64,000 nt of DNA from Natronorubrum tibetense GA33 (GTDB lineage Archaea; Halobacteriota; Halobacteria; Halobacteriales; Natrialbaceae), in contig NZ_KB913017.1 of assembly GCF_000383975.1 (NCBI RefSeq), positions 2,097,527 to 2,161,526 on the forward strand, in the 5' to 3' direction. The notes beneath the pieces were generated by a model. The model searched no databases. It was not told the origin of the DNA and was given only the letters and a program-made list of their open reading frames with translations. The position numbers were made by a program, and so were the translations under genes. This document shows positions 1 to 8,590 of this stretch, in pieces (positions within the stretch are counted from its first letter, which is position 1; every line of letters begins with the position of its first letter).

Positions 1-7
1 GTGTGGG

Positions 8-1834
8 TTACTCGACGGACCAGACGATCTCCTCCGGCAATCGGAACCACTCACCCTGGTGGGCCAACCGGACCGAGGGGTGGTCGTAGTCGACGTCGAA
101 TCGATCGGTTGCCAGCGCCTCGACGTCCTGTAACGAGGCGATGAGGATGCTCGGCACGGTCTGGTTCCAGACCCAGGCGGCTTCGATCAGGTACTCGCCC
201 CAGTCCTCGTCCGACGCGTCGGCCGGCGTCGAGAGGAACCGACTGTACGCGTCCCGGTGATCCCAGTCGTGACTGTCGCCGTCGGCGTCTCCAGGCGGCC
301 ACGGTACCTCGAACGTTCGCGGCGTGTGCTGTCTGTCCTCGAGCCGCACCCAGTCGTTGAGGTGGCTCGGCAGCGTACGGACGCCGGTCGTGTCCGTCTT
401 GAAGTCGTACTCGCCGCCGCGTCGTCGCTCGCTTTCGGCACCGCTGTCGACGGCGTTGATCGTCACGTCCCAGCCGAACGCCGACAGTTCACTCTCACAG
501 ATCTGCGCGATGTCGAGGCGGATGTCCTGCCGAGAGAGGATCTGGATCGTCGCCTGCTCGCCGGGATCGCTGTTGGCATCGCCGTTCTCGCAAACGACAA
601 TCTCCTCGCTCTCGTCGTAGCTGTAATTCTCTGAGGCGTCGATGAGTTCCTTAGCTCGGTCTTCGTCGTGATCTCGGGTCTCGAAGTCGACGTCGTCGAG
701 CATCGCGAGGAACTCGTCGGACTGGCCCTCGACGATCTCGTCCGGAAGGCCGTCCCAGGGGAACTCGAGCGGTTCGTAGCCGTAGGGCATCGCCGAAGTG
801 AATGCGTCGCGATCGAACGTGTACTCGATGGCTTTCCGGATGTTAACGTCCCACGTCGGACGGGTGTCGCCGTGCAGGTCGTGACCGTTGTTGAACTTGA
901 GGACAGCTTGTCGGAGCTGGTCCTGCCCGTAGTAGTCGTAGTCGTCAGGCATGAGGCCCTCGTCCTCCGGCTCGACCGGCATTCCCACGTCGGTGTAGTC
1001 GATCTGTCCCTCGATGAACGCCAGAAACTCGTCCTCGTGGTAGTCGAGGCGCATCCCCGTGAAATCGAGCGTTTCGGCCGCGAAGTGATCGTCGAATCGC
1101 TCGAGGGTCAACGACGTATCGGAGTGTTCGACGTACTCGACCGGTCCGTTTCCGACCGGCGGGTAGAACTGATCTTCGTCGTTGGTAAACTCCTCCCACA
1201 GTTCGAGCCACTCGTCGCTCGTCGCGTCGACCGACCCGAGCTCGTCGTGCCAGTCGGCGTGCCGGGTTCGGTTGGCGGCGTACGGTTCGCGGACCAGCGA
1301 ATCAGTCGCCCAGAACCGGCTCTGCGGGATGTCGTCGCGGAACACCATCGTCGCGGTCTTGTCGCTCTCGACGACGAACCCGTCGTCCTCGAGCAGCCCG
1401 CTCTCGCGGGCACCGTCGGCTTCCTGTAGCCAGAAGTGATAGTCGAAGCCGATCGAGACGTCTTCGGTCGTCACCTCGTCGCCGTTGTGCCAGTACCAGT
1501 CGTCGCGGTACTCGAGCCAGAGCTCGTTGCCGTCGATATCGTAGTCCGCGACGCCTTCCGCGTGGAGTTCGTCGGTGTTCGGCGTGTAGACGAACGCGCT
1601 CGAGTAGAGGAAGTCGTCGGCAGCGACCGAGAGGACGTCGTTGTAATAGTTCCAGCTGTAGTCCGCAGAGAGCGGCTCGTTGATTGCGCTCACGATCGTT
1701 CCCTCGTCGTCGTCGAGGTGTGGGTCGTCCGTGCTGTCAGCACAGCCTGCAAGCATCGCGAGTCCGCCGGCAGCGAATCCAGTCTTTGCAACCAGCTCCC
1801 GACGGGTGTACCGCCGATTTGCGTTAGGAGACAC
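8..1834 (-). CDS. ABC transporter substrate-binding lipoprotein (family 5, peptide type)
   Basis: About 608 residues, the usual size of DppA/OppA-type binding proteins that deliver peptides or similar solutes to an ABC importer at the outer face of the membrane. The N-terminus has an RRYTRREL twin-arginine signal, a short hydrophobic stretch and a lipobox LAGC, so a Tat-exported, lipid-anchored protein is expected. I chose the GTG at 1834, because a TATA-like element lies about 35 bases upstream and the longer in-frame reading to 1918 would bury the Tat signal. The body is strongly acidic and shows the family pattern of a solute-binding fold, for example KFNNG and RKAIEYTFDRD. The matching ATPase is at 3598-5889; no permease is in the window, so permeases may lie left of position 1. 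Substrate unknown. Confidence 0.9.
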   Translation of the reverse strand: MSPNANRRYTRRELVAKTGFAAGGLAMLAGCADSTDDPHLDDDEGTIVSAINEPLSADYSWNYYNDVLSVAADDFLYSSAFVYTPNTDELHAEGVADYDIDGNELWLEYRDDWYWHNGDEVTTEDVSIGFDYHFWLQEADGARESGLLEDDGFVVESDKTATMVFRDDIPQSRFWATDSLVREPYAANRTRHADWHDELGSVDATSDEWLELWEEFTNDEDQFYPPVGNGPVEYVEHSDTSLTLERFDDHFAAETLDFTGMRLDYHEDEFLAFIEGQIDYTDVGMPVEPEDEGLMPDDYDYYGQDQLRQAVLKFNNGHDLHGDTRPTWDVNIRKAIEYTFDRDAFTSAMPYGYEPLEFPWDGLPDEIVEGQSDEFLAMLDDVDFETRDHDEDRAKELIDASENYSYDESEEIVVCENGDANSDPGEQATIQILSRQDIRLDIAQICESELSAFGWDVTINAVDSGAESERRRGGEYDFKTDTTGVRTLPSHLNDWVRLEDRQHTPRTFEVPWPPGDADGDSHDWDHRDAYSRFLSTPADASDEDWGEYLIEAAWVWNQTVPSILIASLQDVEALATDRFDVDYDHPSVRLAHQGEWFRLPEEIVWSVE

Positions 1835-1864
1835 AGGCTGAGATTCGCGAACTGCATAAAGAGA

Positions 1865-1872
1865 GCTTATAT
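1865..1872 (-). promoter_or_regulatory. TATA-like box for the substrate-binding lipoprotein
   Basis: The minus strand reads atataag here, centred about 35 bases before the GTG at 1834. That would place the transcript start only a few bases upstream of the start codon, in keeping with the nearly leaderless genes elsewhere in this window. It supports the shorter start of the binding protein. Confidence 0.45.
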
Positions 1873-2008
1873 GATATGTCTGGATCTCTCGGGAGACGAC
1901 CGGCTGTCCGCATAGCACTGTATAGCCCCCTCCCTGACACTCGTGTGTACGTATCCCACGGGTGGCTATAGTGAGGCGGGCTCCGCTTGGACAGTCCTCG
2001 AGACCGAC

Positions 2009-3070
2009 TCAAAGTCGACAGTCGTGGGCGGCGTCGAGGAAGAACGGCTGCGTACAGGTAACGGCGCCGTTAGCCGCCGAGACCTCCGCTCGGATCGACG
2101 ATGCGTCGACGTCACCGGCGGTGGTCTCGGATCCTCGGTCGACGGAGGCGCCATCCGCGATCCAGGTGATCGACTCGGCGGCGGGCGCGCGAATGCGAAT
2201 GCGATCGTCGTCGACGTCGATCCGATCGATCGGCGGTGCCTCGCCGTCGCCGTCGTACTGGACGTAGCTGCGACCGGCACGGAGCGCATCGAGGACGCTG
2301 GTCGGCGAGCAGTCTTCAAGCACCAGTACCGTCCGCGAGCGGTCGAACCGTTCGGCACCCGCCGGGCGCCGTTTTGCGTGATAGTCATCGTTCGCGAACG
2401 CCCAGATCGGTCGCTCGGTACCGAGTTCGCAGAGGAGTTCATCCCAGATTGCCCGGCAGTTCGGGTAGCGATCGCGGGCGTTGAACGCCTCGAGTCCGAG
2501 CAGCCCGGCCGTCCGTGCGAAGAGGTCGACGTACGATTCCAGGTCGTCCGGATCCGCCGGATCAACGTACTTGCCCGGGTGGGGAAGGAAGGTGACGCCA
2601 CCCCGTTCCTCCACGTCTGTCGCGACCGTCTCGAGCGGCTCCTCGTGGCCGTAGCCAAGCGCCGTCCCGAGGTTCACGATGTCGTGTAACCCCTCGAGTC
2701 CGCCAAACGACCCCCTGAGTTCGGCTCCTTCGAGTGCGGCCATTCCGAGTGCGTCGGGATCGACTCCCCACCGCGTCCACGGCCAACTCGTTTCCTCGAG
2801 ACCGTCGAAGTAGGGCTCTCCTTTGTGTTTCGTTCCGTCAACGTAGTACTCGTGTTCGGTTACAGCGAGCACAGTGTACCCCGCGTTTCGGTACTTCTCT
2901 ACGACAGTGGCCGGAGACGGTCGCGTCTCCTCGAGGACCGCGTCGTGGGCCGGCTCGTGGGCGTCGGAGTCGGAATCGATGCGATTCCGCGGTTCGTGCA
3001 GGTGAAGTTGGGCGCGGTGGTGGTCGGTTAGATTCCAGTCGATATCGTCGTACGGGCTCGTAACGCTCAT
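2009..3070 (-). CDS. PHP-domain metal-dependent phosphoesterase
   Basis: About 353 residues. An HLHEP motif near residue 27, VTEHEYY near residue 75, a PHPGKY motif and NDDYH further on are the metal-binding histidine/aspartate motifs of the PHP superfamily, which hydrolyses phosphate esters with two or three metal ions. No signal peptide is visible, so a cytoplasmic enzyme is likely. I chose the ATG at 3070 because the family motif starts soon after it and a tttaa element lies roughly 28 bases upstream; the longer frame to 3325 is low-complexity. It sits between the ABC ATPase and the binding protein, and a second PHP enzyme lies at 6947-7735, which suggests that the imported solute is a phosphoester or is processed by these enzymes (inference). 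Confidence 0.85.
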   Translation of the reverse strand: MSVTSPYDDIDWNLTDHHRAQLHLHEPRNRIDSDSDAHEPAHDAVLEETRPSPATVVEKYRNAGYTVLAVTEHEYYVDGTKHKGEPYFDGLEETSWPWTRWGVDPDALGMAALEGAELRGSFGGLEGLHDIVNLGTALGYGHEEPLETVATDVEERGGVTFLPHPGKYVDPADPDDLESYVDLFARTAGLLGLEAFNARDRYPNCRAIWDELLCELGTERPIWAFANDDYHAKRRPAGAERFDRSRTVLVLEDCSPTSVLDALRAGRSYVQYDGDGEAPPIDRIDVDDDRIRIRAPAAESITWIADGASVDRGSETTAGDVDASSIRAEVSAANGAVTCTQPFFLDAAHDCRL

Positions 3071-3346
3071 CCACCGAAAGCTTCCGCTGCAGCGGTTAAA
3101 TTCGACCGTTTTTGAATAGAAATAAGATCGTTTCTCACAGGAGATCGCTATAGTACTCTGTACTCGCTGTCCCCGCTGATCGTCGAGCGGTTTCCCCATC
3201 GCTCGCGCGTCGTCGTGCGTACGAACGATCGTTAGTGGTGAGTCGCACGCGTTGGTGCAGGTCGTCGTCGGTGGTTCCGGTACTGGCACACACTGCAGTT
3301 GGCCCCGGAATCCACCATCGGTCACCGATCAGCACCCGACGATGGC

Positions 3347-3601
3347 CTACGAACGAGACCAGCGGACGACCAGATACCACGTCGTTCCGAAAACGAGCAG
3401 AAAGGTTCCCCAGACGGCCATGAGGGCCGGCCAAACGCCGTACTGAAGCAGATACGCGACGGTCACGACACAGATTCCCGCGACGACCAGCAACAGGGAG
3501 ACCGACGACGTAACCGGTTGTCCCACGCTTCGCAGCCGATCGCCAAGCCGTCGGATTCGCTCGAGGAGCCCGAGTGCACTCGACGGTAGTTCGATCCTCA
3601 T
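3347..3601 (-). CDS. Small two-helix membrane protein
   Basis: 84 residues with two hydrophobic segments, about residues 33-52 and 58-77, and a basic N-terminal region. Its ATG overlaps the stop of the ABC ATPase by four bases, so it is almost certainly translated from the same message. I do not recognise a family. The position directly after a transporter ATPase suggests an accessory membrane subunit, but it is far too small to be the missing permease. Confidence 0.7.
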   Translation of the reverse strand: MRIELPSSALGLLERIRRLGDRLRSVGQPVTSSVSLLLVVAGICVVTVAYLLQYGVWPALMAVWGTFLLVFGTTWYLVVRWSRS

Positions 3602-5889
3602 CGCGGTTCCTCCGCGGTGCTGGCGCTGTCGCTATCGTCTGACTCCGTCTCCAGCGGCGGGCTGTCCCAGTAGTCGTGGTCGTCGATGGGCCTGAAACAC
3701 CGCGTTGTGCCGCCGCACGCACCATCGGTTGCCTCGAGGGACGGCGTCCGTGCGGTACAGATTTCGCGGGCGTACTCACACCGGGTACGGTAGCGACAGC
3801 CGCTCGGCACGTTCGTCGCGTCCGGGACGTCGATGCCGCCGACCGGTGGGTCGGTGGGTTCGTCGTCCGGATACAGCTCTGGGGTCGCCCAGCGGAGCGC
3901 CTGCGTGTAAGGATGTTGTGGATTCTCGAGCACCTGATCGGGGGTTCCGATTTCGACGAGTTCGCCGAGGTACATTACGCCGATCCGGCCGCCGGTTTTT
4001 CCGGCCATGTAGCGGGCGTTCGCGAGATCGTGAGAGACCATCAGGAACGACGTCCCGAACAGGTCCTGGAGTCTGATCAGCAGGTCCATGATCTCGACGC
4101 GCAACGAAACGTCGAGCGCGCTGACCGGCTCGTCGGCGAATATCAGATCGGGGTTCGTGAGGAACGCCCGAACCAGCGCGACGCGCTGTTGCTCGCCGCC
4201 GCTCAACTGGTGTGGATACCGTTCGAGGTAATCCTCCGGCGGTGTGATCCCAACCTCCCGGAGCAGGGTCGTGAGTATCTGGCGTCGCTCGGTGGCGGTT
4301 TTGTCGCCGCGCCAGCGTTTCAACGGTTCAGCCAGGATTCCCGACATTTTCCGATTCGGATTGAGGGCGCTGCCGGGGTCCTGGTGGACAATCTGGAGAT
4401 TTCGGCGGATCTCTCCCCACGGAATTTCGACGTCGCCGAACCGTCGCCGCGCGTTCCAGATATGCTGTCCCCGGTACTCGACTCGACCGGCCGTTGGCTC
4501 CTGGAGCCCGATCGCCGTCTTTCCCAGCGTGGACTTCCCGCAGCCGCTCTCGCCGACGATAACGAGTACATCGTCCGCATAGATGTCGAGCGAAACGCCG
4601 TCGACGGCGCGGACCGGAGACGAGGTCCCAAAAAATCGGTCCAACAGCCCTCGTTCGTCAGTCCGAAAGTGGACGTCGACGTCGTCGAGCGAGACGAGCG
4701 GCGTCTCGGAACGAGAGCCGGTCTCCGTCTCCGGACGGACAGCTCTCGCCGTCCCCTCGGCTCCCGGGGAGACCGACTCCGCGCCCGAACGGGTACCAGT
4801 CGGTTCGGTCCCGTCATCGATTCCGGCGAGCGAAACGACGTCCGCGGCGTCCTTCCAGTGATGGCACCCGACGCGGTGGTTCGCGTTGACCCGGTCGAAC
4901 TGCGGCTCGTCGCGGCGACACTGCTCGCTCGCGAGCGGGCACCGCGGAGCGTACGAACAGCCTGCGGGCGATTCGACCGGATCGGGTGATCGTCCGTTGA
5001 TCGGTGCCATCTCCTCGAGTGGAAGCGTCAGATTCGGCGACGCGGTGAGCAACGCTCGCGTGTAGGGATGACTCGCCGCCTTCAGGACCTCGTTCGTCGG
5101 CCCGAGTTCGACGATATCGAACGCGTACATGACGGCGAGTCGATCCGCGAACCCCGAGAGCAAAGCAATATCGTGCGTAATGAACACGATCGTGAGATCG
5201 TACGTCTCCTTCAGTTCGGACAGCAGTCTGATGATCGACTGCTGCATCAACAGATCGAGCGCCGCCGTCGGCTCGTCCATCACGAGCACGTCCGGCTCGA
5301 GGACGAGACTCAGCGCGATGAGGGCCCGCTGTTTCATCCCGCCGCTCAGTTCGTGGGGATGCGCATCGAACACCCGCTCAGGGTCGAGAGAGAGATCCTC
5401 GAGGATCCCCCGGGCACGCTCCATGCCGACCGAAACCGGGACGTCGTGGGCAACGAACGTCTCGACGAAGCTCGTCTCGATTTTCCGAACGGGGTTGAAC
5501 GAACTCATCGCCCCCTGAAAGACCATCGAGACGGTGTCCCAGCGGAACGACCGGAGCGCAGTGTCGCTCAACTCGGTTACGTCGATCGCCTCTCCCTGTT
5601 CGGGATTGTAGCGTATCTCCCCCTCGAGGACGCCGGGTTCGGGGATCGCGTTCATGAGCGCCGACGCCAGCATCGACTTTCCGGACCCGCTCTCGCCGAC
5701 GACGCCGAGGATCTCGTTTCGTTCGATTTCGAGAGTCACGCCGTCGAGCACTCGAGAGCGACCACGATCCATCTCGAAGGTGACCGTTGCGTCCCGAAGC
5801 TCCATGACGGGATCGGTGTCCGGATCGGACGACGCGGCGTTCTCGTCGACATCTCGCCCGTCGAACCGTTCGGTCCTGGTCTCGCTCAC
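3598..5889 (-). CDS. Fused dual ATP-binding subunit of a peptide-type ABC importer
   Basis: 763 residues holding two complete ABC domains. The first (about 28-290) has Walker A GESGSGKS, signature LSGGMKQR and Walker B region MDEPTAALD. The second (about 400-660) has GESGCGKS, LSGGEQQR and ADEPVSALD. Both are followed by the Cys-containing oligopeptide/dipeptide C-terminal segment (SYAPRCPLA and RYRTRCEYA). This is the DppD-DppF pair joined in one chain, which powers uptake from the cytoplasmic side. The linker (about 345-395) is acidic and Ser/Thr-rich, a common halophile tether. The permeases it must dock to are not in the window. Its neighbours are two PHP phosphoesterases, which points to an unusual substrate. 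Confidence 0.93.
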   Translation of the reverse strand: MSETRTERFDGRDVDENAASSDPDTDPVMELRDATVTFEMDRGRSRVLDGVTLEIERNEILGVVGESGSGKSMLASALMNAIPEPGVLEGEIRYNPEQGEAIDVTELSDTALRSFRWDTVSMVFQGAMSSFNPVRKIETSFVETFVAHDVPVSVGMERARGILEDLSLDPERVFDAHPHELSGGMKQRALIALSLVLEPDVLVMDEPTAALDLLMQQSIIRLLSELKETYDLTIVFITHDIALLSGFADRLAVMYAFDIVELGPTNEVLKAASHPYTRALLTASPNLTLPLEEMAPINGRSPDPVESPAGCSYAPRCPLASEQCRRDEPQFDRVNANHRVGCHHWKDAADVVSLAGIDDGTEPTGTRSGAESVSPGAEGTARAVRPETETGSRSETPLVSLDDVDVHFRTDERGLLDRFFGTSSPVRAVDGVSLDIYADDVLVIVGESGCGKSTLGKTAIGLQEPTAGRVEYRGQHIWNARRRFGDVEIPWGEIRRNLQIVHQDPGSALNPNRKMSGILAEPLKRWRGDKTATERRQILTTLLREVGITPPEDYLERYPHQLSGGEQQRVALVRAFLTNPDLIFADEPVSALDVSLRVEIMDLLIRLQDLFGTSFLMVSHDLANARYMAGKTGGRIGVMYLGELVEIGTPDQVLENPQHPYTQALRWATPELYPDDEPTDPPVGGIDVPDATNVPSGCRYRTRCEYAREICTARTPSLEATDGACGGTTRCFRPIDDHDYWDSPPLETESDDSDSASTAEEPR

Positions 5890-6063
5890 GACGCGAACAC
5901 CCCCTGCCCCGTCGCGGTCGTTCGAACCGGTGCAACTCGTCGTGTCGATCTGTGTACGGTGAGTTCGATCATTGTCAGATCCGTCGCCCTCGAGCGCCCG
6001 ATTCGCCCTGATCGTTCCGCCGTCCGTTCGGTGCCGGGCGATCGTTCGCGCGCGGTCATGGAT

Positions 6064-6699
6064 TCATACCCCCAACGACCCCAGTAGCTGCCAGCAGATG
6101 TACAGTCCGAGCGGAATCGCGACGACGACGCTCGCCCGACGGCGGTCGAGATCGCACGCGGTCGTCACGCCGTTGACCCAGACGTGCGCACTCGCGAGCA
6201 GTACGCCACAGCCGAGAAGGGTAGTTCCAACCAGAATCGGGTCGCCGGCAGTTTGGCCGGTGTACTCCGTGAGTTTCGCCCACTCCTGTTCCATGCCGAA
6301 CGGCTCCCAGTCGGGGTACGTGACGGCACGGAGCGCGTAGTATCGGCCCGCCGCCCAGATGATCGCGGCGGGAACGAACGGGAATAGTCCCCAGCCGACG
6401 ACGCGAATGACGTGGCCGAACAGCGGCGTCCCGCCGAGCGGAATCGACACCAGATAGATCCCCGCTGCGAAGAATCCCCAGAGCAAGATGCCCTCGAGCA
6501 GCCGATACAGGCCGAAGATGATGAGCAGATCTATCTGCTCGAGATATGCGGGTCCGAGCGCGAGATAGAGCGCGTACGTCTGGGTCAGGTGGGCGACGCC
6601 GACCAGCAACGCAGCCAGCGTCGGTACGACCAGCGTTCCGACCGCCGCCTCGCGCTGCAGAAACGCTTTCAGGCCCGTTCGATTTGCCCCTCTCGTCAT
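6064..6699 (-). CDS. Yip1-like multi-pass membrane protein
   Basis: 211 residues with five or so hydrophobic helices and short polar loops. The overall look (ILLWGFFAAGIYLVSIPLGG, then a second helix cluster with WGLFPFVPAAIIW) resembles archaeal YIP1-family integral proteins, whose function is not established. It lies 28 bases after a 69-residue membrane protein and 174 bases before the dual ABC ATPase, on the same strand. The loop between helices holds a conserved-looking EPFGMEQEW segment. The family call is tentative. It could be an atypical membrane component of the ABC system, although a canonical EAA permease loop is not visible. Confidence 0.65.
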   Translation of the reverse strand: MTRGANRTGLKAFLQREAAVGTLVVPTLAALLVGVAHLTQTYALYLALGPAYLEQIDLLIIFGLYRLLEGILLWGFFAAGIYLVSIPLGGTPLFGHVIRVVGWGLFPFVPAAIIWAAGRYYALRAVTYPDWEPFGMEQEWAKLTEYTGQTAGDPILVGTTLLGCGVLLASAHVWVNGVTTACDLDRRRASVVVAIPLGLYICWQLLGSLGV

Positions 6700-6727
6700 C
6701 TCCTCTCACCGTACTCGAGTCGTCCGT

Positions 6728-6937
6728 TCAATCCGCTGTTGGCCGCGACGGGTCCCACCCTGTAACGATCACGATCGCCGTTCCGAGCAGCGTCAGCGCG
6801 ATCGGGATCAGCGAAAGCGTCGCGACGACAGCTTCGCCTGAATCGGGCTCGATGAACGGGGCGGCAAACGCGAGCAGCAGTAAGAGGAGGATGCTCGCGG
6901 TGAACAGAAACCGGACGAGTGACCGTGTGAGTAACAT
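6728..6937 (-). CDS. Small two-helix membrane protein
   Basis: 69 residues with hydrophobic segments at about 7-27 and 37-58 and nothing else. It begins nine bases after the stop of the PHP gene and is followed 28 bases later by the Yip1-like gene, so it is read as part of one operon running from the ComB-like gene towards the ABC ATPase. No family recognised. Such tiny proteins often assist larger membrane partners. Confidence 0.6.
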   Translation of the reverse strand: MLLTRSLVRFLFTASILLLLLLAFAAPFIEPDSGEAVVATLSLIPIALTLLGTAIVIVTGWDPSRPTAD

Positions 6938-6946
6938 GTTCGAGGG

Positions 6947-7735
6947 TCATGAACGGAGTTCGGTCGTCGTTTCGAGGAAAGCGGGGGCGTCGACCGTGAC
7001 TGCCTGGTTCGTCTCGACGAACTGTTCGAGAAACGGGACGCGCCGCCCGATTTCGTCGGGCGTGTGCGAATCCGATCCGAGAACGAACTCGATCTCTCGG
7101 TCGACGAAGACGTCCAGCAGCTCCGGGTTGGGGTGTACCCGACCGAGCGATCGAAAGACTCGACCGGCGTTTATCTCCGGTTTCGTCCGCGAGTCAGCGA
7201 GCGCCGCCGCGAGCGCTTCGTAGTGCGCCGCCGTCGTGACGCCGCGCAGCTGCGGGTGGCGCTCGGGGAGGTCAAGGTGGGCGGCGATATCGAACAGCTC
7301 CGACTCGATCAGTTCGATCACCGTCTCGTAGTACGTATCGACCGCTTCTCGACGGTCCGCCGGCGGGCACTCGGCGTACGGCGCGCCCGTTGCGTAGTCG
7401 TACGCTTCAGCGAAGTGAACAGCGCCGATGCTATAATCGAACGCCGCCTCCTCGAGGAACGCGCCGATTTGGTCGTCCGTCCCGCGGACGTAACTCAACT
7501 CGACGGCGTCGAACAGCCGCAGGTCGAATCGGTCCCGAGCGTCGTCGATCCGCTCGCGCCGCCGTTCGTACGTCTCGGCGAGATCGTACCGCTCGCGCCG
7601 GCTGAAGTCGTCGTCGACGAGGATGCAGTGATCCGCGAGACCGATCCCGGTACAGCCTGCGTCGGCGGCCGCGGTAACCATCGACTCCAGCGACGATCCG
7701 TCGGAGAACTGCGTGTGCGTGTGAAGGTCGTACAT
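6947..7735 (-). CDS. PHP-domain hydrolase, histidinol-phosphatase-like
   Basis: About 262 residues starting at the ATG that opens MYDLHTHTQFSDGS. The HTHTQFSDG motif, LADHCI at about residue 36, IGAVHF, and a final GSDSHTPDEIG form the metal-binding set of PHP phosphoesterases of the HisK/YcdX type. Histidinol-phosphate phosphatase is one known role; others hydrolyse nucleotide or sugar phosphates. No other his-pathway gene is adjacent (hisS is far away and unrelated), so the substrate is open. The gene is 16 bases downstream of the ComB-like phosphatase and 9 bases upstream of a small membrane protein, in a tightly packed minus-strand operon with the ABC ATPase. Confidence 0.88.
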   Translation of the reverse strand: MYDLHTHTQFSDGSSLESMVTAAADAGCTGIGLADHCILVDDDFSRRERYDLAETYERRRERIDDARDRFDLRLFDAVELSYVRGTDDQIGAFLEEAAFDYSIGAVHFAEAYDYATGAPYAECPPADRREAVDTYYETVIELIESELFDIAAHLDLPERHPQLRGVTTAAHYEALAAALADSRTKPEINAGRVFRSLGRVHPNPELLDVFVDREIEFVLGSDSHTPDEIGRRVPFLEQFVETNQAVTVDAPAFLETTTELRS

Positions 7736-7751
7736 GTCTGGCTCGATACGC

Positions 7752-8495
7752 TCAGGTGTCTCCGGAGACGTCGACGAGTCGTTTCCCGTCCAGTTTCGGG
7801 AGCTCCGTTCGAGAGTCAAACGAGAGGCTGTACTCCAGAAGGTCACGACACCGAATATCGGCTTTCGCCGCGTACTTCGCGGCCTTCCCGGCGGTGAGTA
7901 TCTCTCGGTAGCAGTCCAGTTCGGCTGTAGTCGGCTCGTCGCCCTCGAGGTAGCGGTGGATGAGGACCGCTCCGATGGTGTCCTCGGGGGTCGGTTTCCC
8001 CTTCGATCCCGCCGCGACGGTGATCGTCGATTTCTCGTCCTCGCGGAGGTGGGCCGCGAGCGCCTTCGCGTTCATCGTCGATCCGATATAGACGTCGACG
8101 TCACGCGTTCTCTCGGCTCGCTTCCGAAGATCCGTCACTGCGGCTCCGCCGTTCGACGAGGTGACGGCGGCCGGCCGTCCGTCGACGTCGATCCTCTGGA
8201 CGTAGCTGGGCGAGTTGAAGAAATCGTACCCTTCCGTCGGCGTGTAGTTCTCGCTGCTTCCACCGCCGATCCGCGCGTCCGAATGTCGGTCTTTGAACGC
8301 GAACTCGTCGCCACGCTCGTCGGGAACGTGAACGAAGGTCGCGCCGGCCCGAAGCAGTTCGAGCACCGTGTTCGAGTAGTGGGTCACGTCGATGACGACG
8401 TAATTCGCCGTCTCGAGTTGCGCCGGAATCTGGGCACGCGAGGGAATCATCCGCTCCGTAAACCGCTCGTCGATCTGCGCCACTGCTGATGTCAC
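7752..8495 (-). CDS. ComB-like 2-phosphosulfolactate phosphatase family protein
   Basis: 247 residues with the ComB fold signatures: YVVIDVTHYSNTV at the N-terminus, GYDFFNSPS, VTSSNGGAAVTD, GSTMNAKALAAHL and ITVAAGSKGKPTPEDTIGAVLI. In methanogens ComB removes phosphate from 2-phosphosulfolactate on the way to coenzyme M. Haloarchaea are not known to make coenzyme M, so the real substrate here is probably another acid-stable phosphate ester. The start is a GTG at 8495, with a tatata-like element about 38 bases upstream on the minus strand. It heads an apparent operon with a PHP phosphoesterase, small membrane proteins and the ABC ATPase. Confidence 0.87.
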   Translation of the reverse strand: MTSAVAQIDERFTERMIPSRAQIPAQLETANYVVIDVTHYSNTVLELLRAGATFVHVPDERGDEFAFKDRHSDARIGGGSSENYTPTEGYDFFNSPSYVQRIDVDGRPAAVTSSNGGAAVTDLRKRAERTRDVDVYIGSTMNAKALAAHLREDEKSTITVAAGSKGKPTPEDTIGAVLIHRYLEGDEPTTAELDCYREILTAGKAAKYAAKADIRCRDLLEYSLSFDSRTELPKLDGKRLVDVSGDT

Positions 8496-8590
8496 AGCGT
8501 AACGTCATCGCGGACGGACTGATCAACGTGTATATGTTAGGTATAGTGTGGTACAGCGTTCTCCGTGACCGATCGTACTACTACTGCGGA

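Noticed and set aside
668-1429. Long plus-strand frame opposite the binding-protein gene
   Set aside because: It mirrors the acidic codons of the real minus-strand gene and has no family motif or promoter.
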